Of a stretch of DNA of 64,000 bases, positions 41,585 through 52,482 are shown piece by piece. The translations under genes were made by a program, and so were the position numbers. The notes beneath the pieces were generated by a model. The model was not told the DNA's origin. It saw nothing but the letters and a program-made list of their open reading frames with translations, and did not search any database. Source of the DNA: Fimbriimonas planktonicus (GTDB lineage Bacteria > Armatimonadota > Fimbriimonadia > Fimbriimonadales > Fimbriimonadaceae); the NCBI GenBank assembly GCA_965234685.1, contig OZ248539.1, forward strand, positions 434,001-498,000, in the 5' to 3' direction. Numbering within the stretch: position 1 is the first letter of the stretch; each line of letters opens with the position of its first letter.

Positions 41585-44491
41585 ATGCGTGGAAGTCTCG
41601 CGTTTCTAGCCCTTTCTCTTGTTTCGATTTCGATGGCTCAAGAAGGGCCTCGGCTCGATAAGAACGCGGAACGAACGAAGTTCCACCCGACAGCGGTCAA
41701 AGGAACCTCGGCCGCCGAAAGATTGGCCGCCCGCGATGCTCGCGAAAAGCTAAAGGCCGCAAGCTACTTTGGCGGAGTCAAGTGGAGAAATGTCGGCCCA
41801 GAGATTCAAGGTGGACGGGTCATTGACATTGAATCCCCGGCAAGCGATCCAGATACGGTCTTCGTTGCTTTTGCCACCGGCGGCTTGTTCCGTACCAAGG
41901 ACGATGGAATCACCTGGGAATCGCTGTTTGACGACCAGAGCACCTACGGCATCGGCGACATTGCGGTGAGCAAAGACGGCAAGACGCTCTGGGTCGGAAC
42001 AGGCGAATCCAACAGTCAACGAACCAGCTACGCCGGAACGGGAGTGTTCAAGTCGACCGACGCCGGCAAGACCTGGGTGAACGTTGGACTGCCCGAAAGC
42101 CACCACATCGGCAAGGTCATCATCGATCCAAAGGACGAGAACACCGTTTACGTCGCAGTCCTTGGCCACCTCTATAGCCAGAACGAGGAGCGAGGACTCT
42201 ACAAAACGACCGACGGCGGCAAGACCTGGAAACTCATCCTCAAGTCGAACGAGTACACCGGCGCGATTGACGTGGTTCAAGATCCGACGAACCCGAGAAT
42301 CATCATCGCCAGCATGTGGGACCGGGATCGACGAGCTTGGAACTTCCGTGAGAGCGGCGAAGCCAGCGCGGCCTACCGCAGCGTCGATGGCGGCAACACC
42401 TGGGCGAAAATTACCGATCTTCCTACCGGAAATGCGGCTGGCCGAACCGGCCTTGCCCTTTGCCCCGGTAAGCCAAACGTGGTTTACGCCTTTGTAGATA
42501 ACCAAGACATCGATCCAGATTGGAACTACCGAGACGAAAAACAGCCATCCGGCCGCTTAACGCCAAGTCGATTCTTGTTGCTGACCGATGAGACTTTGAA
42601 GCAACTGGAAGTAAAGCCGCTCGATGATTTCCTTCGAGGTTACGGACGGGCCGAGCTCAAAGCTTCCGAAGTCATCGAGCAAGCAAAGGCGGGCAAGATG
42701 ACCATCGCCGATGTGAAGGCAAAGCTGCTGGCCGCCTATCCCGACATGTTTACCGGTGACATTCTCCAGTCCGAGGTCTACCGGTCGGATGACAGCGGAA
42801 AAACGTGGAAGAAGCAAGCACCGATCGGCGGAATTGGTGGCTACTACTGGGGCAAGATTTTTGTTCACCCTACAAATCCCGATGAAGTGTTCATCACCGG
42901 TGTACCGTTGCTTCGCAGCCGTGACGGTGCCAAAACGTGGGAGAGCATTGCGGAAGATGCCCACGTGGATCATCACTCCGTGCTTCACAACGCGAAGAAC
43001 CCGAACAAGGTTTGGATCGGCAACGACGGCGGCGTTTACCTGAGCTACGACGGCGGTACTACCGTTCGGCACATCAACAACCTGAGCCTGGCCCAGGCAA
43101 CCACGGTTGCAGTCGATAACAAGCGACCGTACAACATCATCGTCGGCAACCAAGATAACGGCACCATGCGGGGGCCGAGCACCTATGTACCGGGGCGATC
43201 CGACAAGTCCCTTTGGAAGGATCTGTTCGGCGGCGATGGCAGCGCGATCGCGGTCGATCCACGAAATGATGGGGACCTCGTGTACGTGGCCTACCAGTTC
43301 GGTCAGCACTTCGCGATTGACGCCGCGGCACCCCAAGCAAGACCCATAACGCCAAGGTCCGATATCCGAGGTCAGGAACTCCGATTCAACTGGATTTCGC
43401 CCCTGGTCATCAGCTCGCACCAGCCCGATATCCTGTACTTAGGTTCTCAAAAGTTGCACAGATCGTTTAACCAGGGCCGAAACTGGGAAGCGATTAGCGG
43501 CGACCTGACCAAGAACCGACCGAACGGCGATGTCCCCCACTCGACGATCAAAGACGTCAGCGAGAGTCCGCTGAAGTTCGGCCTGATCTACGTGGGAACC
43601 GATGACGGCAACGTGCAAATGACGCCGAACGGTGGCTACTCCTGGACCAACATCAACACTCCAGCCCCCGATAAGTGGGTGACCCGAGTGGTCGCGTCGA
43701 AGTACGACGTGAACACCGTTTACGTTTCTCAGACGGGATATCGAGAAGACGACTTCAAGGCATATCTCTGGAAATCAACCGACCAAGGAAAGTCGTGGTC
43801 GAGCATCGCCAGTAATCTGCCAAACGAATCGATCGACGTAGTCCGCGAGGACCCCAAAGACAAGAACATCCTGTATGTCGGCACCGAGATGGGCGTGTAC
43901 GTCACCTTCGATGGTGGCAAGGAATGGATGACCCTTCACGGCGGCTTGCCAAACTCCCCAGTTCACGATCTCGTTATCCAAGAACGCGCCGATGATCTCG
44001 TCATCGCGAGCCATTCGCGCGGAGCGTGGGTGCTGCCGCTGAAGTGGGTTCGCGCCTTGAAGCCAGACCTGACGAGCAAAGACCTCACGATGATCGACTT
44101 AGCCGATGTCCGAAGGCTGCCAACTTGGGGCTACCGACGAGGAGATGCTTGGAACTCAGCCGATCCAAACGCACCGATGGCAAGCGGAAACGTCTTTGCG
44201 AAAGAAGCCGGGAAGGCAACGGTTCGGTTGCTCGACAAGGACGGTAAGGTCGTCCACTCGCAAGATCTCGATCTCGTTCGTGGTTTCAATGCCGTGTCGT
44301 TCTCGCTAGAATTGGCGAAGGGCTCCAAGGCCCCGATTGACATCAAGGGAAGAAAGCCAAAGGACGCGAATGAAGTGTTGGCCGACCCGTTTGAGGCGCG
44401 ACGTCCGAAGTATGTTCCGGTCGGCGAATACACCCTTGAAATCGAACAAGCCGGTAAGAAAGTCACGAAGGCGTGGAAAGTAACGAGCTAG
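41585..44491 (+). CDS. Secreted BNR/VPS10-type repeat protein
   Basis: A 968-residue exported protein (signal MRGSLAFLALSLVSISMAQ). It has two large beta-propeller regions made of BNR/Asp-box repeats, e.g. STDAGKTWVNVG, TTDGGKTWKLI, SVDGGNTWAKI and STDQGKSWSSI. It opens with FGGVKWRNVGPEIQGGRV, a conserved start of the sortilin-like bacterial family often annotated as glycosyl hydrolase without proven activity. The C-terminus has a beta-sandwich (VRLLDKDGKVVHSQDLDLVRG), as in secretion- or substrate-docking domains. Function unknown. Confidence 0.88.
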   Translation: MRGSLAFLALSLVSISMAQEGPRLDKNAERTKFHPTAVKGTSAAERLAARDAREKLKAASYFGGVKWRNVGPEIQGGRVIDIESPASDPDTVFVAFATGGLFRTKDDGITWESLFDDQSTYGIGDIAVSKDGKTLWVGTGESNSQRTSYAGTGVFKSTDAGKTWVNVGLPESHHIGKVIIDPKDENTVYVAVLGHLYSQNEERGLYKTTDGGKTWKLILKSNEYTGAIDVVQDPTNPRIIIASMWDRDRRAWNFRESGEASAAYRSVDGGNTWAKITDLPTGNAAGRTGLALCPGKPNVVYAFVDNQDIDPDWNYRDEKQPSGRLTPSRFLLLTDETLKQLEVKPLDDFLRGYGRAELKASEVIEQAKAGKMTIADVKAKLLAAYPDMFTGDILQSEVYRSDDSGKTWKKQAPIGGIGGYYWGKIFVHPTNPDEVFITGVPLLRSRDGAKTWESIAEDAHVDHHSVLHNAKNPNKVWIGNDGGVYLSYDGGTTVRHINNLSLAQATTVAVDNKRPYNIIVGNQDNGTMRGPSTYVPGRSDKSLWKDLFGGDGSAIAVDPRNDGDLVYVAYQFGQHFAIDAAAPQARPITPRSDIRGQELRFNWISPLVISSHQPDILYLGSQKLHRSFNQGRNWEAISGDLTKNRPNGDVPHSTIKDVSESPLKFGLIYVGTDDGNVQMTPNGGYSWTNINTPAPDKWVTRVVASKYDVNTVYVSQTGYREDDFKAYLWKSTDQGKSWSSIASNLPNESIDVVREDPKDKNILYVGTEMGVYVTFDGGKEWMTLHGGLPNSPVHDLVIQERADDLVIASHSRGAWVLPLKWVRALKPDLTSKDLTMIDLADVRRLPTWGYRRGDAWNSADPNAPMASGNVFAKEAGKATVRLLDKDGKVVHSQDLDLVRGFNAVSFSLELAKGSKAPIDIKGRKPKDANEVLADPFEARRPKYVPVGEYTLEIEQAGKKVTKAWKVTS

Positions 44492-44498
44492 TCCGTCA

Positions 44499-44504
44499 TA
44501 CTCT
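44499..44504 (+). promoter_or_regulatory. Probable -10 element of the TerC gene
   Basis: TACTCT lies 6 bases before the GTG at 44511, supporting that start codon. Confidence 0.45.
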
Positions 44505-44510
44505 CATATC

Positions 44511-45275
44511 GTGTTTGAATGGGTAAGTTCACCGGCGGCCTGGGCCGGTCTCTTCACGCTTTTGCTGTTGGAGATCGTCCTAGGCATCGACAACATCGTG
44601 TTCATCTCGATCTTGGCCGGCAAATTGCCGACCAAGGAAGAGCAAGAAAAGGCCCGAAAGATGGGTCTCGGTATTGCGCTGATTTCGCGAATCTTGCTGG
44701 TTCTATCCGCAAGCTGGATTGTTAGCCTAACCAAGCCAATCTTTACGATCCCCGGCATTGCGGATCATCACATCGCGGAGATATCCGCGCGTGACCTTAT
44801 CCTGATCCTCGGTGGCGTCTTCTTGATCTATAAAGCGGTCAAGGAGATTCACCATAAACTGGAAGGTGCCGACGATGCACACGATGCCAACGCGAAGCCA
44901 AAACTCTCGGCGATTCTGGCTCAGATCTTGCTGCTGGACGTCGTTTTCTCAATCGACAGCGTGATTACTGCGGTTGGAATGGTCAAGGAAGTCTCCATCA
45001 TGATCGTTGCCGTTATCGGTGCGGTGGCCTTCATGCTGGTCTACTCTGGCCCGATTGCCCGATTTGTGGAGAAGCACCCGACCGTGAAGGTTCTGGCCCT
45101 GTCATTCCTCATCATGATCGGTACAAGCCTCATTGCCGAAGGTACGGGCTTCGAGATTCCGAAGGGATACATCTACTGCAGCATGGCGTTCGCCATTCTT
45201 GTTGAAGCCATCAACCTCCGGGTTCGGCCGAAGCACGCTCCGGCCGATACACCTGCGATCGAAGAAGCGCACTAA
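44511..45275 (+). CDS. TerC-family membrane protein
   Basis: A 254-residue protein with about seven membrane segments from a GTG start. LLLLEIVLGIDNIVFISILAGKLP and LLDVVFSIDSVITAVGMV carry the paired membrane aspartates of the family, which is implicated in manganese efflux and metal loading of exported proteins. A cytoplasmic loop (KLEGADDAHDANAKPK) separates the halves. It ends 4 bases from the convergent aldo/keto reductase gene. Confidence 0.93.
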   Translation: MFEWVSSPAAWAGLFTLLLLEIVLGIDNIVFISILAGKLPTKEEQEKARKMGLGIALISRILLVLSASWIVSLTKPIFTIPGIADHHIAEISARDLILILGGVFLIYKAVKEIHHKLEGADDAHDANAKPKLSAILAQILLLDVVFSIDSVITAVGMVKEVSIMIVAVIGAVAFMLVYSGPIARFVEKHPTVKVLALSFLIMIGTSLIAEGTGFEIPKGYIYCSMAFAILVEAINLRVRPKHAPADTPAIEEAH

Positions 45276-45279
45276 ACGA

Positions 45280-46173
45280 TCAGGTCAGGCTGTGCCAGTC
45301 TGACGGAGCCGCTTCCAGCCATCTTCGGCGGAATTCCATATTGAGAGCCTCATCCGCTGCATAGCGGGTGAGGTTCTCGACGTTTTGGCGGAACCGACTC
45401 TTTGATGAGGAACCCACGATGGCAGTGCAAACCGCCGGCTGGCTCAGCGTAAAGTTCAATGCTCGGGCTACGGCTTCGTCGCTTGCCGTCTGTAGCGCGG
45501 CGTACTGGAGAACTTGGTATCGCTCCCAATAAGGTCGCGCGTACAGCCCTTCCTCGGGCTCAGAGAGCCACGCGGCGTTTGCGACCGGACGCTTTACGAT
45601 AACTCCAACTTGGCGCTCCGCCGCGTGCGGCAGGACATTCGTGATGTTGGCCTGGTCCATCACATTTACCGAGCATTGGAGAGCGTCAAATCGGCCAGAT
45701 TCCACCGCGAAGTTCGCGGCATCGTTGTCTCCGCTGTAGCCAATGTAGCGGGCTTTGCCGGCTGCCTTGGCTTCCTCCAGAACTTCGATGACTTCTCCTT
45801 TCTGAAGGAGTTCCAGCGAGCAAGTGTGAAGCTGGATCAGGTCAACGTAGTCGGTCTGTAAGCGCTGGAGAGATCGGTCGATCTGCTTTCGAAGCATTTC
45901 GGGCTCCCAATCTTCGCCCTCCATCCCGCTCGTGTGGCCGCACTTCGTGAACAAGTAGAACTCGCTTCGGCGGTGACGGACCGCTTTGCCGATCTTCTCT
46001 TCGCTGTCTCGGTAACACTCGGCGGTGTCGATGATGTTCAGCCCGGCATCGAGCGCGTCGTTTAGAAGATCATTGACCACGTCTTGGGGTGTTTCTCGGA
46101 AACCGATCTCCGAGGTGCCGTAGCCGATCGCGGACACTTTCATGTCCGTCTTGCCGAACTGCCGATATTGCAT
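45280..46173 (-). CDS. Aldo/keto reductase
   Basis: A 297-residue (alpha/beta)8 NADPH oxidoreductase. The N-terminus is QYRQFGKTDMKVSAIGYGTSEIG, the catalytic Asp and Tyr lie in NIIDTAECYRDSEEKIG, Lys in FYLFTKCGH, His in IQLHTCSLELLQKGE. Late IVGSSSKSRFRQNVENL binds the cofactor. Substrate not predictable. TAACTT lies exactly 6 bases before the ATG. Confidence 0.93.
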   Translation of the reverse strand: MQYRQFGKTDMKVSAIGYGTSEIGFRETPQDVVNDLLNDALDAGLNIIDTAECYRDSEEKIGKAVRHRRSEFYLFTKCGHTSGMEGEDWEPEMLRKQIDRSLQRLQTDYVDLIQLHTCSLELLQKGEVIEVLEEAKAAGKARYIGYSGDNDAANFAVESGRFDALQCSVNVMDQANITNVLPHAAERQVGVIVKRPVANAAWLSEPEEGLYARPYWERYQVLQYAALQTASDEAVARALNFTLSQPAVCTAIVGSSSKSRFRQNVENLTRYAADEALNMEFRRRWLEAAPSDWHSLT

Positions 46174-46179
46174 GAAGGA

Positions 46180-46185
46180 AAGTTA
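46180..46185 (-). promoter_or_regulatory. Probable -10 element of the aldo/keto reductase gene
   Basis: Minus-strand TAACTT, 6 bases before the ATG. Confidence 0.5.
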
Positions 46186-46190
46186 CCGCA

Positions 46191-48095
<1,905 letters not shown>

Positions 48096-48137
48096 GGGAT
48101 CGGATGCTTTGCGGCAACCGAGAATGTACCGCGTTCC

Positions 48138-50720
48138 TTACTTGCCAGCCCGGAAAATGGCGTTGAAAAGCAACTTAAACGATCCGTGGCTCTGGCCGCG
48201 GAAGTTGACTTCCGTCCCAAACAGCACGACCTTGCCTTTGCCAACGCTGACATCCACAATCGCGGTGGTTCCTTTAAGCCTCTCCTGTCCCCAGGCCCAG
48301 CCCGAGCGTAGAGGCTTGTCGGTCACGAAGGTCGCCACGTGTGACACCGGCGCATCGGCGGGCAACAGGAACGCCGGACTGTCATCAAAGATCACATCCA
48401 AGTCCTTGTCGCTGTAGCCAAGGGTCAGCGGTCCAGGATTCAGCCTCAAGCTGAGCACCGATCCGGGAATGTAGAACTTGGTGTCCGGGATCGGTTTCCC
48501 GTCCTCTTGTAAAGCGCTCATCGCCGGAAGACCAAGATGCTTCGCCAAGTTCCCCGCACTGCTGCCGATCCCGATAACGTGTCCGCCCGCTTCAGCGAAG
48601 GCTTTCAATCGAGGCATCGTTTTGCTCACCGAGATATTTGCCCATCGTCGCTTGAGCTCTGCCGAAATGGTCGGATCATCGGCCAAGGGGTTAGTGGCGC
48701 CTCGAGTCGAATCTTGTGACGGCACGGCTCCGGAAGGGAACACGATCACGTCGTATTTCGCGGCGAGATCCGCATTGTCAAGGTCGTCGCCGTAAACGAC
48801 TTCGTAGTTGAAGCCAAACTCATCAAACAGCCATCGCGTCCAGCCGCTCGGCATGCTGCCGCCATAGCGATCCCAAAGCGCAATCCTAACCGGCTTCACC
48901 GGCGTGGTCGCACTTCGATCCATCACTTGCGTCGTTCTTCCGTAGCTCCGACCCTTCAGCACGGTCGCCAGCTTCGCAGGATCCCCTGAAACCGCAAACG
49001 CACCAGCGGCGGAACGCTCAACCTTCAATCCGGCCTTCAAAGCCACGTTCGCAATCGCGAACGACTCATTCTCACCCGCGGGAAGCGCAACCGTATCGGC
49101 ACCGGTGGTTGGAAGGTCAACGAGGTTCTTTGCCGAACTGATCGGTACGGTGCTGTACATTCGCTCTTCCAGCACTCGATCAAACTTCACGCCCATCTGA
49201 TACGCCAACGTGTAGCCCGCATTGTCATACGGAGCGATCGGCGGTCCGCCCGGATATCGGAAGTCATTTGGATAATCCTGCGGCTCAAACATATCCAAAA
49301 CGTGTGGTCGATACGGCTGCGCGGTTCGAACAACCAAAGATCCAGCTGGATATCCAAACTGGTCACCTTTCAACTGTTCAACTCGAACACCCGTGCGCAG
49401 TAATGCTTCCGCAAACCGGCAAGCCGCTCCCCAGTTCTCCTGGCTCTTCGGAATCACGTACGCCCGAGCGTCTCGCAGTTCGGGCTTGGTCAGCGCCTCC
49501 GCCTTCAGTTCACGGATTCGGCTCGGGTACCGGGTCCAGTAATCCTTCTGCCCACGCTCAATCGAGTTCTTTCCCGCACGGTAAACGCTGAAGAGTAACT
49601 TCTCCCGATAACGAGAGGCATAGTCGAGAATCGCGTAGTTCGCCTGAATCTCGTACTGCAGCGAGTCCTTCAAGTGCCACAAGCGTGTATCGACCGGCTT
49701 GGGCAGATCAATCGAAGGAATCTGCCGCTCGGTCAAAAACGGTACGGTTGTCGGGTTTGGGCTCCCCCAAGTCTCGGTGAGAATTCCGACCTGGTTGTGG
49801 AAGTAAGTCGTCGTGCGTAATCCGCCGTTCCACCATGTCGAGAACGACGCGCCATCGCGCATCACCGTCCCGCCTAGTCCTTCCGAGATCAGCCGTTGGT
49901 GCATGTTCAAACCGACAACATCCGTCGCGGTCTGGATGATCGGATCGACGTGGTAGTTGAAAGGGTTCCGGAACGGCGGAATGAACATGATCGTCCCGCT
50001 CGGCGCGCTTTGGTGGTGGTTGTAGACCACCTGCGGATGCCATATCTCATACAGCACCCGGTTCATGTTCCGCGTCTCCGCCATGTTCATCGCATAGAAA
50101 TCGCGATTGTTGTCATGCCCGCCGTACTTTTGGTAAAGCTCGGGGATGTTCGCTAGCGACCGTTGCCGTGCGACCGGCTGTCGCATGTACCAATTGCTCA
50201 CCAAATCCATGCCATCTGGGTTCGCGTGGACGAGCAAGATGATCGAGTCTTTCAGGATCCGATTGTTTTCGGCATCGGTCCGACTGACGAGCTGATATGC
50301 CGTCTCGAGAAGCTGCTGCGCGCCGAGGGCCTCGTTGGCGTGCAGACCGCCATCAATCCAAACCACCGACTTCGCTTTCTTCGCCGCTTCCCGGGCAAGC
50401 TCATCGGTCGCAAAATCCGCTTGGCTGAATTTATCACTGACTTTGCGGTGCCGCTCGAGATACTTCAGGTTCAGCGGATCGCTGATGATCGTCATCCACT
50501 GCTCGCGCCCGAACTCGGTCTTGCCCATGCTGACCAAGCGGGCGCGAGGGCTTGCCTTTGCCAGAGCCTGCCAATACCTGGTCAGGTCCTGATAGTTGGC
50601 AAGCCAATAGTCTTCGCACACGTCATGGCCAAAGAACTCCTTCGGGCTCGGAACTTGGGCCAGTACGGAACTTGCAACCAGGAATGAGGATAAGACCAAA
50701 GGGGTGCGCCAGCGAATCAT
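48138..50720 (-). CDS. Secreted M14-family zinc carboxypeptidase
   Basis: About 860 residues from the ATG at 50720, with signal peptide (RTPLVLSSFLVASSVLAQV). The peptidase domain holds the zinc motif DGGLHANEALGAQQLLE (His, Glu), ANPDGMDLVSNWYM, NNRDFYAMNMAETRNMNRVL and the third ligand in YNHHQSAPSG. Behind it is a long C-terminal region with a glutamine amidotransferase-like segment (AKYDVIVFPSGA, GHVIGIGSSAG) and a beta domain. Proteins like this may degrade peptides or peptidoglycan. TAGAAT lies 7 bases before the ATG. Confidence 0.9.
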   Translation of the reverse strand: MIRWRTPLVLSSFLVASSVLAQVPSPKEFFGHDVCEDYWLANYQDLTRYWQALAKASPRARLVSMGKTEFGREQWMTIISDPLNLKYLERHRKVSDKFSQADFATDELAREAAKKAKSVVWIDGGLHANEALGAQQLLETAYQLVSRTDAENNRILKDSIILLVHANPDGMDLVSNWYMRQPVARQRSLANIPELYQKYGGHDNNRDFYAMNMAETRNMNRVLYEIWHPQVVYNHHQSAPSGTIMFIPPFRNPFNYHVDPIIQTATDVVGLNMHQRLISEGLGGTVMRDGASFSTWWNGGLRTTTYFHNQVGILTETWGSPNPTTVPFLTERQIPSIDLPKPVDTRLWHLKDSLQYEIQANYAILDYASRYREKLLFSVYRAGKNSIERGQKDYWTRYPSRIRELKAEALTKPELRDARAYVIPKSQENWGAACRFAEALLRTGVRVEQLKGDQFGYPAGSLVVRTAQPYRPHVLDMFEPQDYPNDFRYPGGPPIAPYDNAGYTLAYQMGVKFDRVLEERMYSTVPISSAKNLVDLPTTGADTVALPAGENESFAIANVALKAGLKVERSAAGAFAVSGDPAKLATVLKGRSYGRTTQVMDRSATTPVKPVRIALWDRYGGSMPSGWTRWLFDEFGFNYEVVYGDDLDNADLAAKYDVIVFPSGAVPSQDSTRGATNPLADDPTISAELKRRWANISVSKTMPRLKAFAEAGGHVIGIGSSAGNLAKHLGLPAMSALQEDGKPIPDTKFYIPGSVLSLRLNPGPLTLGYSDKDLDVIFDDSPAFLLPADAPVSHVATFVTDKPLRSGWAWGQERLKGTTAIVDVSVGKGKVVLFGTEVNFRGQSHGSFKLLFNAIFRAGK

Positions 50721-50727
50721 CCCCGCC

Positions 50728-50733
50728 ATTCTA
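50728..50733 (-). promoter_or_regulatory. Probable -10 element of the M14 peptidase gene
   Basis: Minus-strand TAGAAT, 7 bases before the ATG at 50720. Confidence 0.5.
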
Positions 50734-50740
50734 ACGGCTT

Positions 50741-51124
50741 TTAGGCGGCTTCGACTTCCGAATTTGTCTCTTCGGCATACAACGCGCAAACTGCCCCGGC
50801 CGGGTCTTTAATGACCGCCATGGTGCCACCGTTCGATCGGTACACGATTTCTCCGCCGTTTGCCACCACTTTCTCCAGCGATTCCGCGAGATTCGCAACG
50901 GTGATGTAGAGAAGCCACTGAGCCGGTACTCCCGCGTTAACGCCACGAGCGTGACAGATTCCCGATACGCCATCTCCCGAAGGGGACTTCATGACGTAGT
51001 CCTCATATCCGCCCATGTCCAAACCTTCATAGGTCCAGCCCACAACGGCGGAGTAAAAATCGCGCACTTCGTCGGCATTCGGGACGGTTAGGTCGTGCCA
51101 GTTAATCGTTCCTTGGGTACTCAC
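50741..51124 (-). CDS. VOC (glyoxalase/bleomycin-resistance) domain protein
   Basis: A 127-residue protein from a GTG start, with paired beta-alpha-beta-beta-beta modules: NWHDLTVPNADEVRDFYSAVVGWTYEGLDM and WLLYITVANLAESLEKVVANGGEIV, ending MAVIKDPAGAVCALYA. Metal ligands of the first module are partly recognisable (His10-type). A longer frame to 51181 begins in poorly conserved sequence; TACACT 6 bases before the GTG at 51124 supports the shorter form. Substrate unknown. Confidence 0.85.
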   Translation of the reverse strand: MSTQGTINWHDLTVPNADEVRDFYSAVVGWTYEGLDMGGYEDYVMKSPSGDGVSGICHARGVNAGVPAQWLLYITVANLAESLEKVVANGGEIVYRSNGGTMAVIKDPAGAVCALYAEETNSEVEAA

Positions 51125-51130
51125 CGGATA

Positions 51131-51136
51131 AGTGTA
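51131..51136 (-). promoter_or_regulatory. Probable -10 element of the VOC gene
   Basis: Minus-strand TACACT, 6 bases before the GTG at 51124. Confidence 0.5.
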
Positions 51137-51213
51137 AGGTTTTTTGGTGAGAATGGTGAGCCAAAGCGACATAATAGGCATGCCTGCACGCGTTTCTGCG
51201 TCGGGTGTTTTTT

Positions 51214-52482
51214 ATGTTACAAACCCCAAATACGGCAGGCTTTGATAGTCTGCACCTGAGCCCGCGAACTCTCGCAACGCTCAGCAAGCTCGGATACTCA
51301 ACGCCTACGCCGATCCAGGCGGCAACCATTCCCTCTGCAGTAGACGGAAAGGACGTCATTGGTCTCGCCCAGACCGGAACGGGCAAAACACTGGCTTTCG
51401 CCCTCCCCATCGTAGAGCGAGTGCAAAAAGGGCAGTGTGCCCTCGTCATGGCCCCAACTCGAGAGTTGGCCCTCCAAATCGAAGAGACCCTTCGAAAGCT
51501 CAATCTTCGCACCGCCCTCCTCGTTGGCGGCGCCCCGATGGGCCGGCAGATCAGCCAGCTCAAAACAAACCCCACCGTCGTGGTTGCGACCCCCGGTCGA
51601 CTTGAGGACCACCTCAAGCAGCGAAACCTGACCCTCAAGGCTGTCTCCATCGTCGTTCTCGACGAAGCCGACCGCATGTTGGACCTTGGCTTTGCCCCGG
51701 CAATTCGCCGAATCCTCTCCCAAACCCCATGGCCACGGCAGACGCTGTTGTTCTCCGCCACCATGCCAAAGGACATCGCATCGCTTGCCGATGAGTATCT
51801 GCAGGACCCAGTTCGGGTCGAAATCGCGCGACCAGGAACGGCCGCTGCGAACGTGACTCAGGAGCTCATCGTCATTCCTGGCGAAGCAAAAGAGTCCACC
51901 CTGCAAGACCTGTTGTACGAATCGAAGGGACCGGTTTTGGTCTTTGCTCGAACCCGTCACGGCGCTCGAAAGCTCGCGAAAACGGTTCGAAACATGGGCC
52001 ACTCGGCGGCAGAACTCCACTCCGACCGAACCCTGAACCAGCGCCGAGAAGCGATGACCGGATTCAAGTCCGGCGCATACCGAATCTTGGTCGCCACCGA
52101 TATCGCCGCTCGCGGCATTGACGTGAAAGACATCGAACTCGTGATCAACTACGACGTTCCCGACTGCGCAGAGGACTACGTTCACCGCATCGGTCGAACC
52201 GGCCGCGCCGGTGCTAGCGGACGTGCGATCACCCTCGCTACTCCTGCCCAGCATAAGGACATTCGAGACATCGAGCGAATCATGAAAACGAAGATGGAAC
52301 TGTCGCCAAAATCGACAACCAACTTCCCAGCTGGTGCCCCTCAGGCCCAGCCGAAGCCAGGAGCAAATCGTGGCGGCGGTGGCGGACAGGGCGGAGCCCG
52401 TCCAAATTCGCGTCACGGCAGTCCGAAAGGACCGGGCCGACCGTTCAGCGGCCCACGACCAGCGCGACCCCGCGTCGCCTAA
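51214..52482 (+). CDS. DEAD-box RNA helicase
   Basis: A 422-residue helicase with Q motif (STPTPIQAATIPSAVDG), Walker A AQTGTGKTLAFALPI, motif Ia PTRELALQIE, DEAD box VVLDEADRMLDLGF, SAT motif FSATMP, and in the second lobe LVATDIAARGIDVKDIELVINYD and HRIGRTGRAGASG. The C-terminal 60 residues are a Gly/Pro/Arg/Lys-rich RNA-binding tail with RGGG-like repeats, as in RhlE or CsdA. A GTG at 51205 is an alternative start. Six T precede the ATG, and no Shine-Dalgarno is obvious. The last 4 bases overlap the convergent gene. Confidence 0.95.
   Translation: MLQTPNTAGFDSLHLSPRTLATLSKLGYSTPTPIQAATIPSAVDGKDVIGLAQTGTGKTLAFALPIVERVQKGQCALVMAPTRELALQIEETLRKLNLRTALLVGGAPMGRQISQLKTNPTVVVATPGRLEDHLKQRNLTLKAVSIVVLDEADRMLDLGFAPAIRRILSQTPWPRQTLLFSATMPKDIASLADEYLQDPVRVEIARPGTAAANVTQELIVIPGEAKESTLQDLLYESKGPVLVFARTRHGARKLAKTVRNMGHSAAELHSDRTLNQRREAMTGFKSGAYRILVATDIAARGIDVKDIELVINYDVPDCAEDYVHRIGRTGRAGASGRAITLATPAQHKDIRDIERIMKTKMELSPKSTTNFPAGAPQAQPKPGANRGGGGGQGGARPNSRHGSPKGPGRPFSGPRPARPRVA

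Noticed and set aside
51180..51213. Attenuator hairpin before the DEAD-box helicase start
   Set aside because: The ACGC/GCGT stem is only 4 bp; the T-run is present but the fold is too weak to claim.
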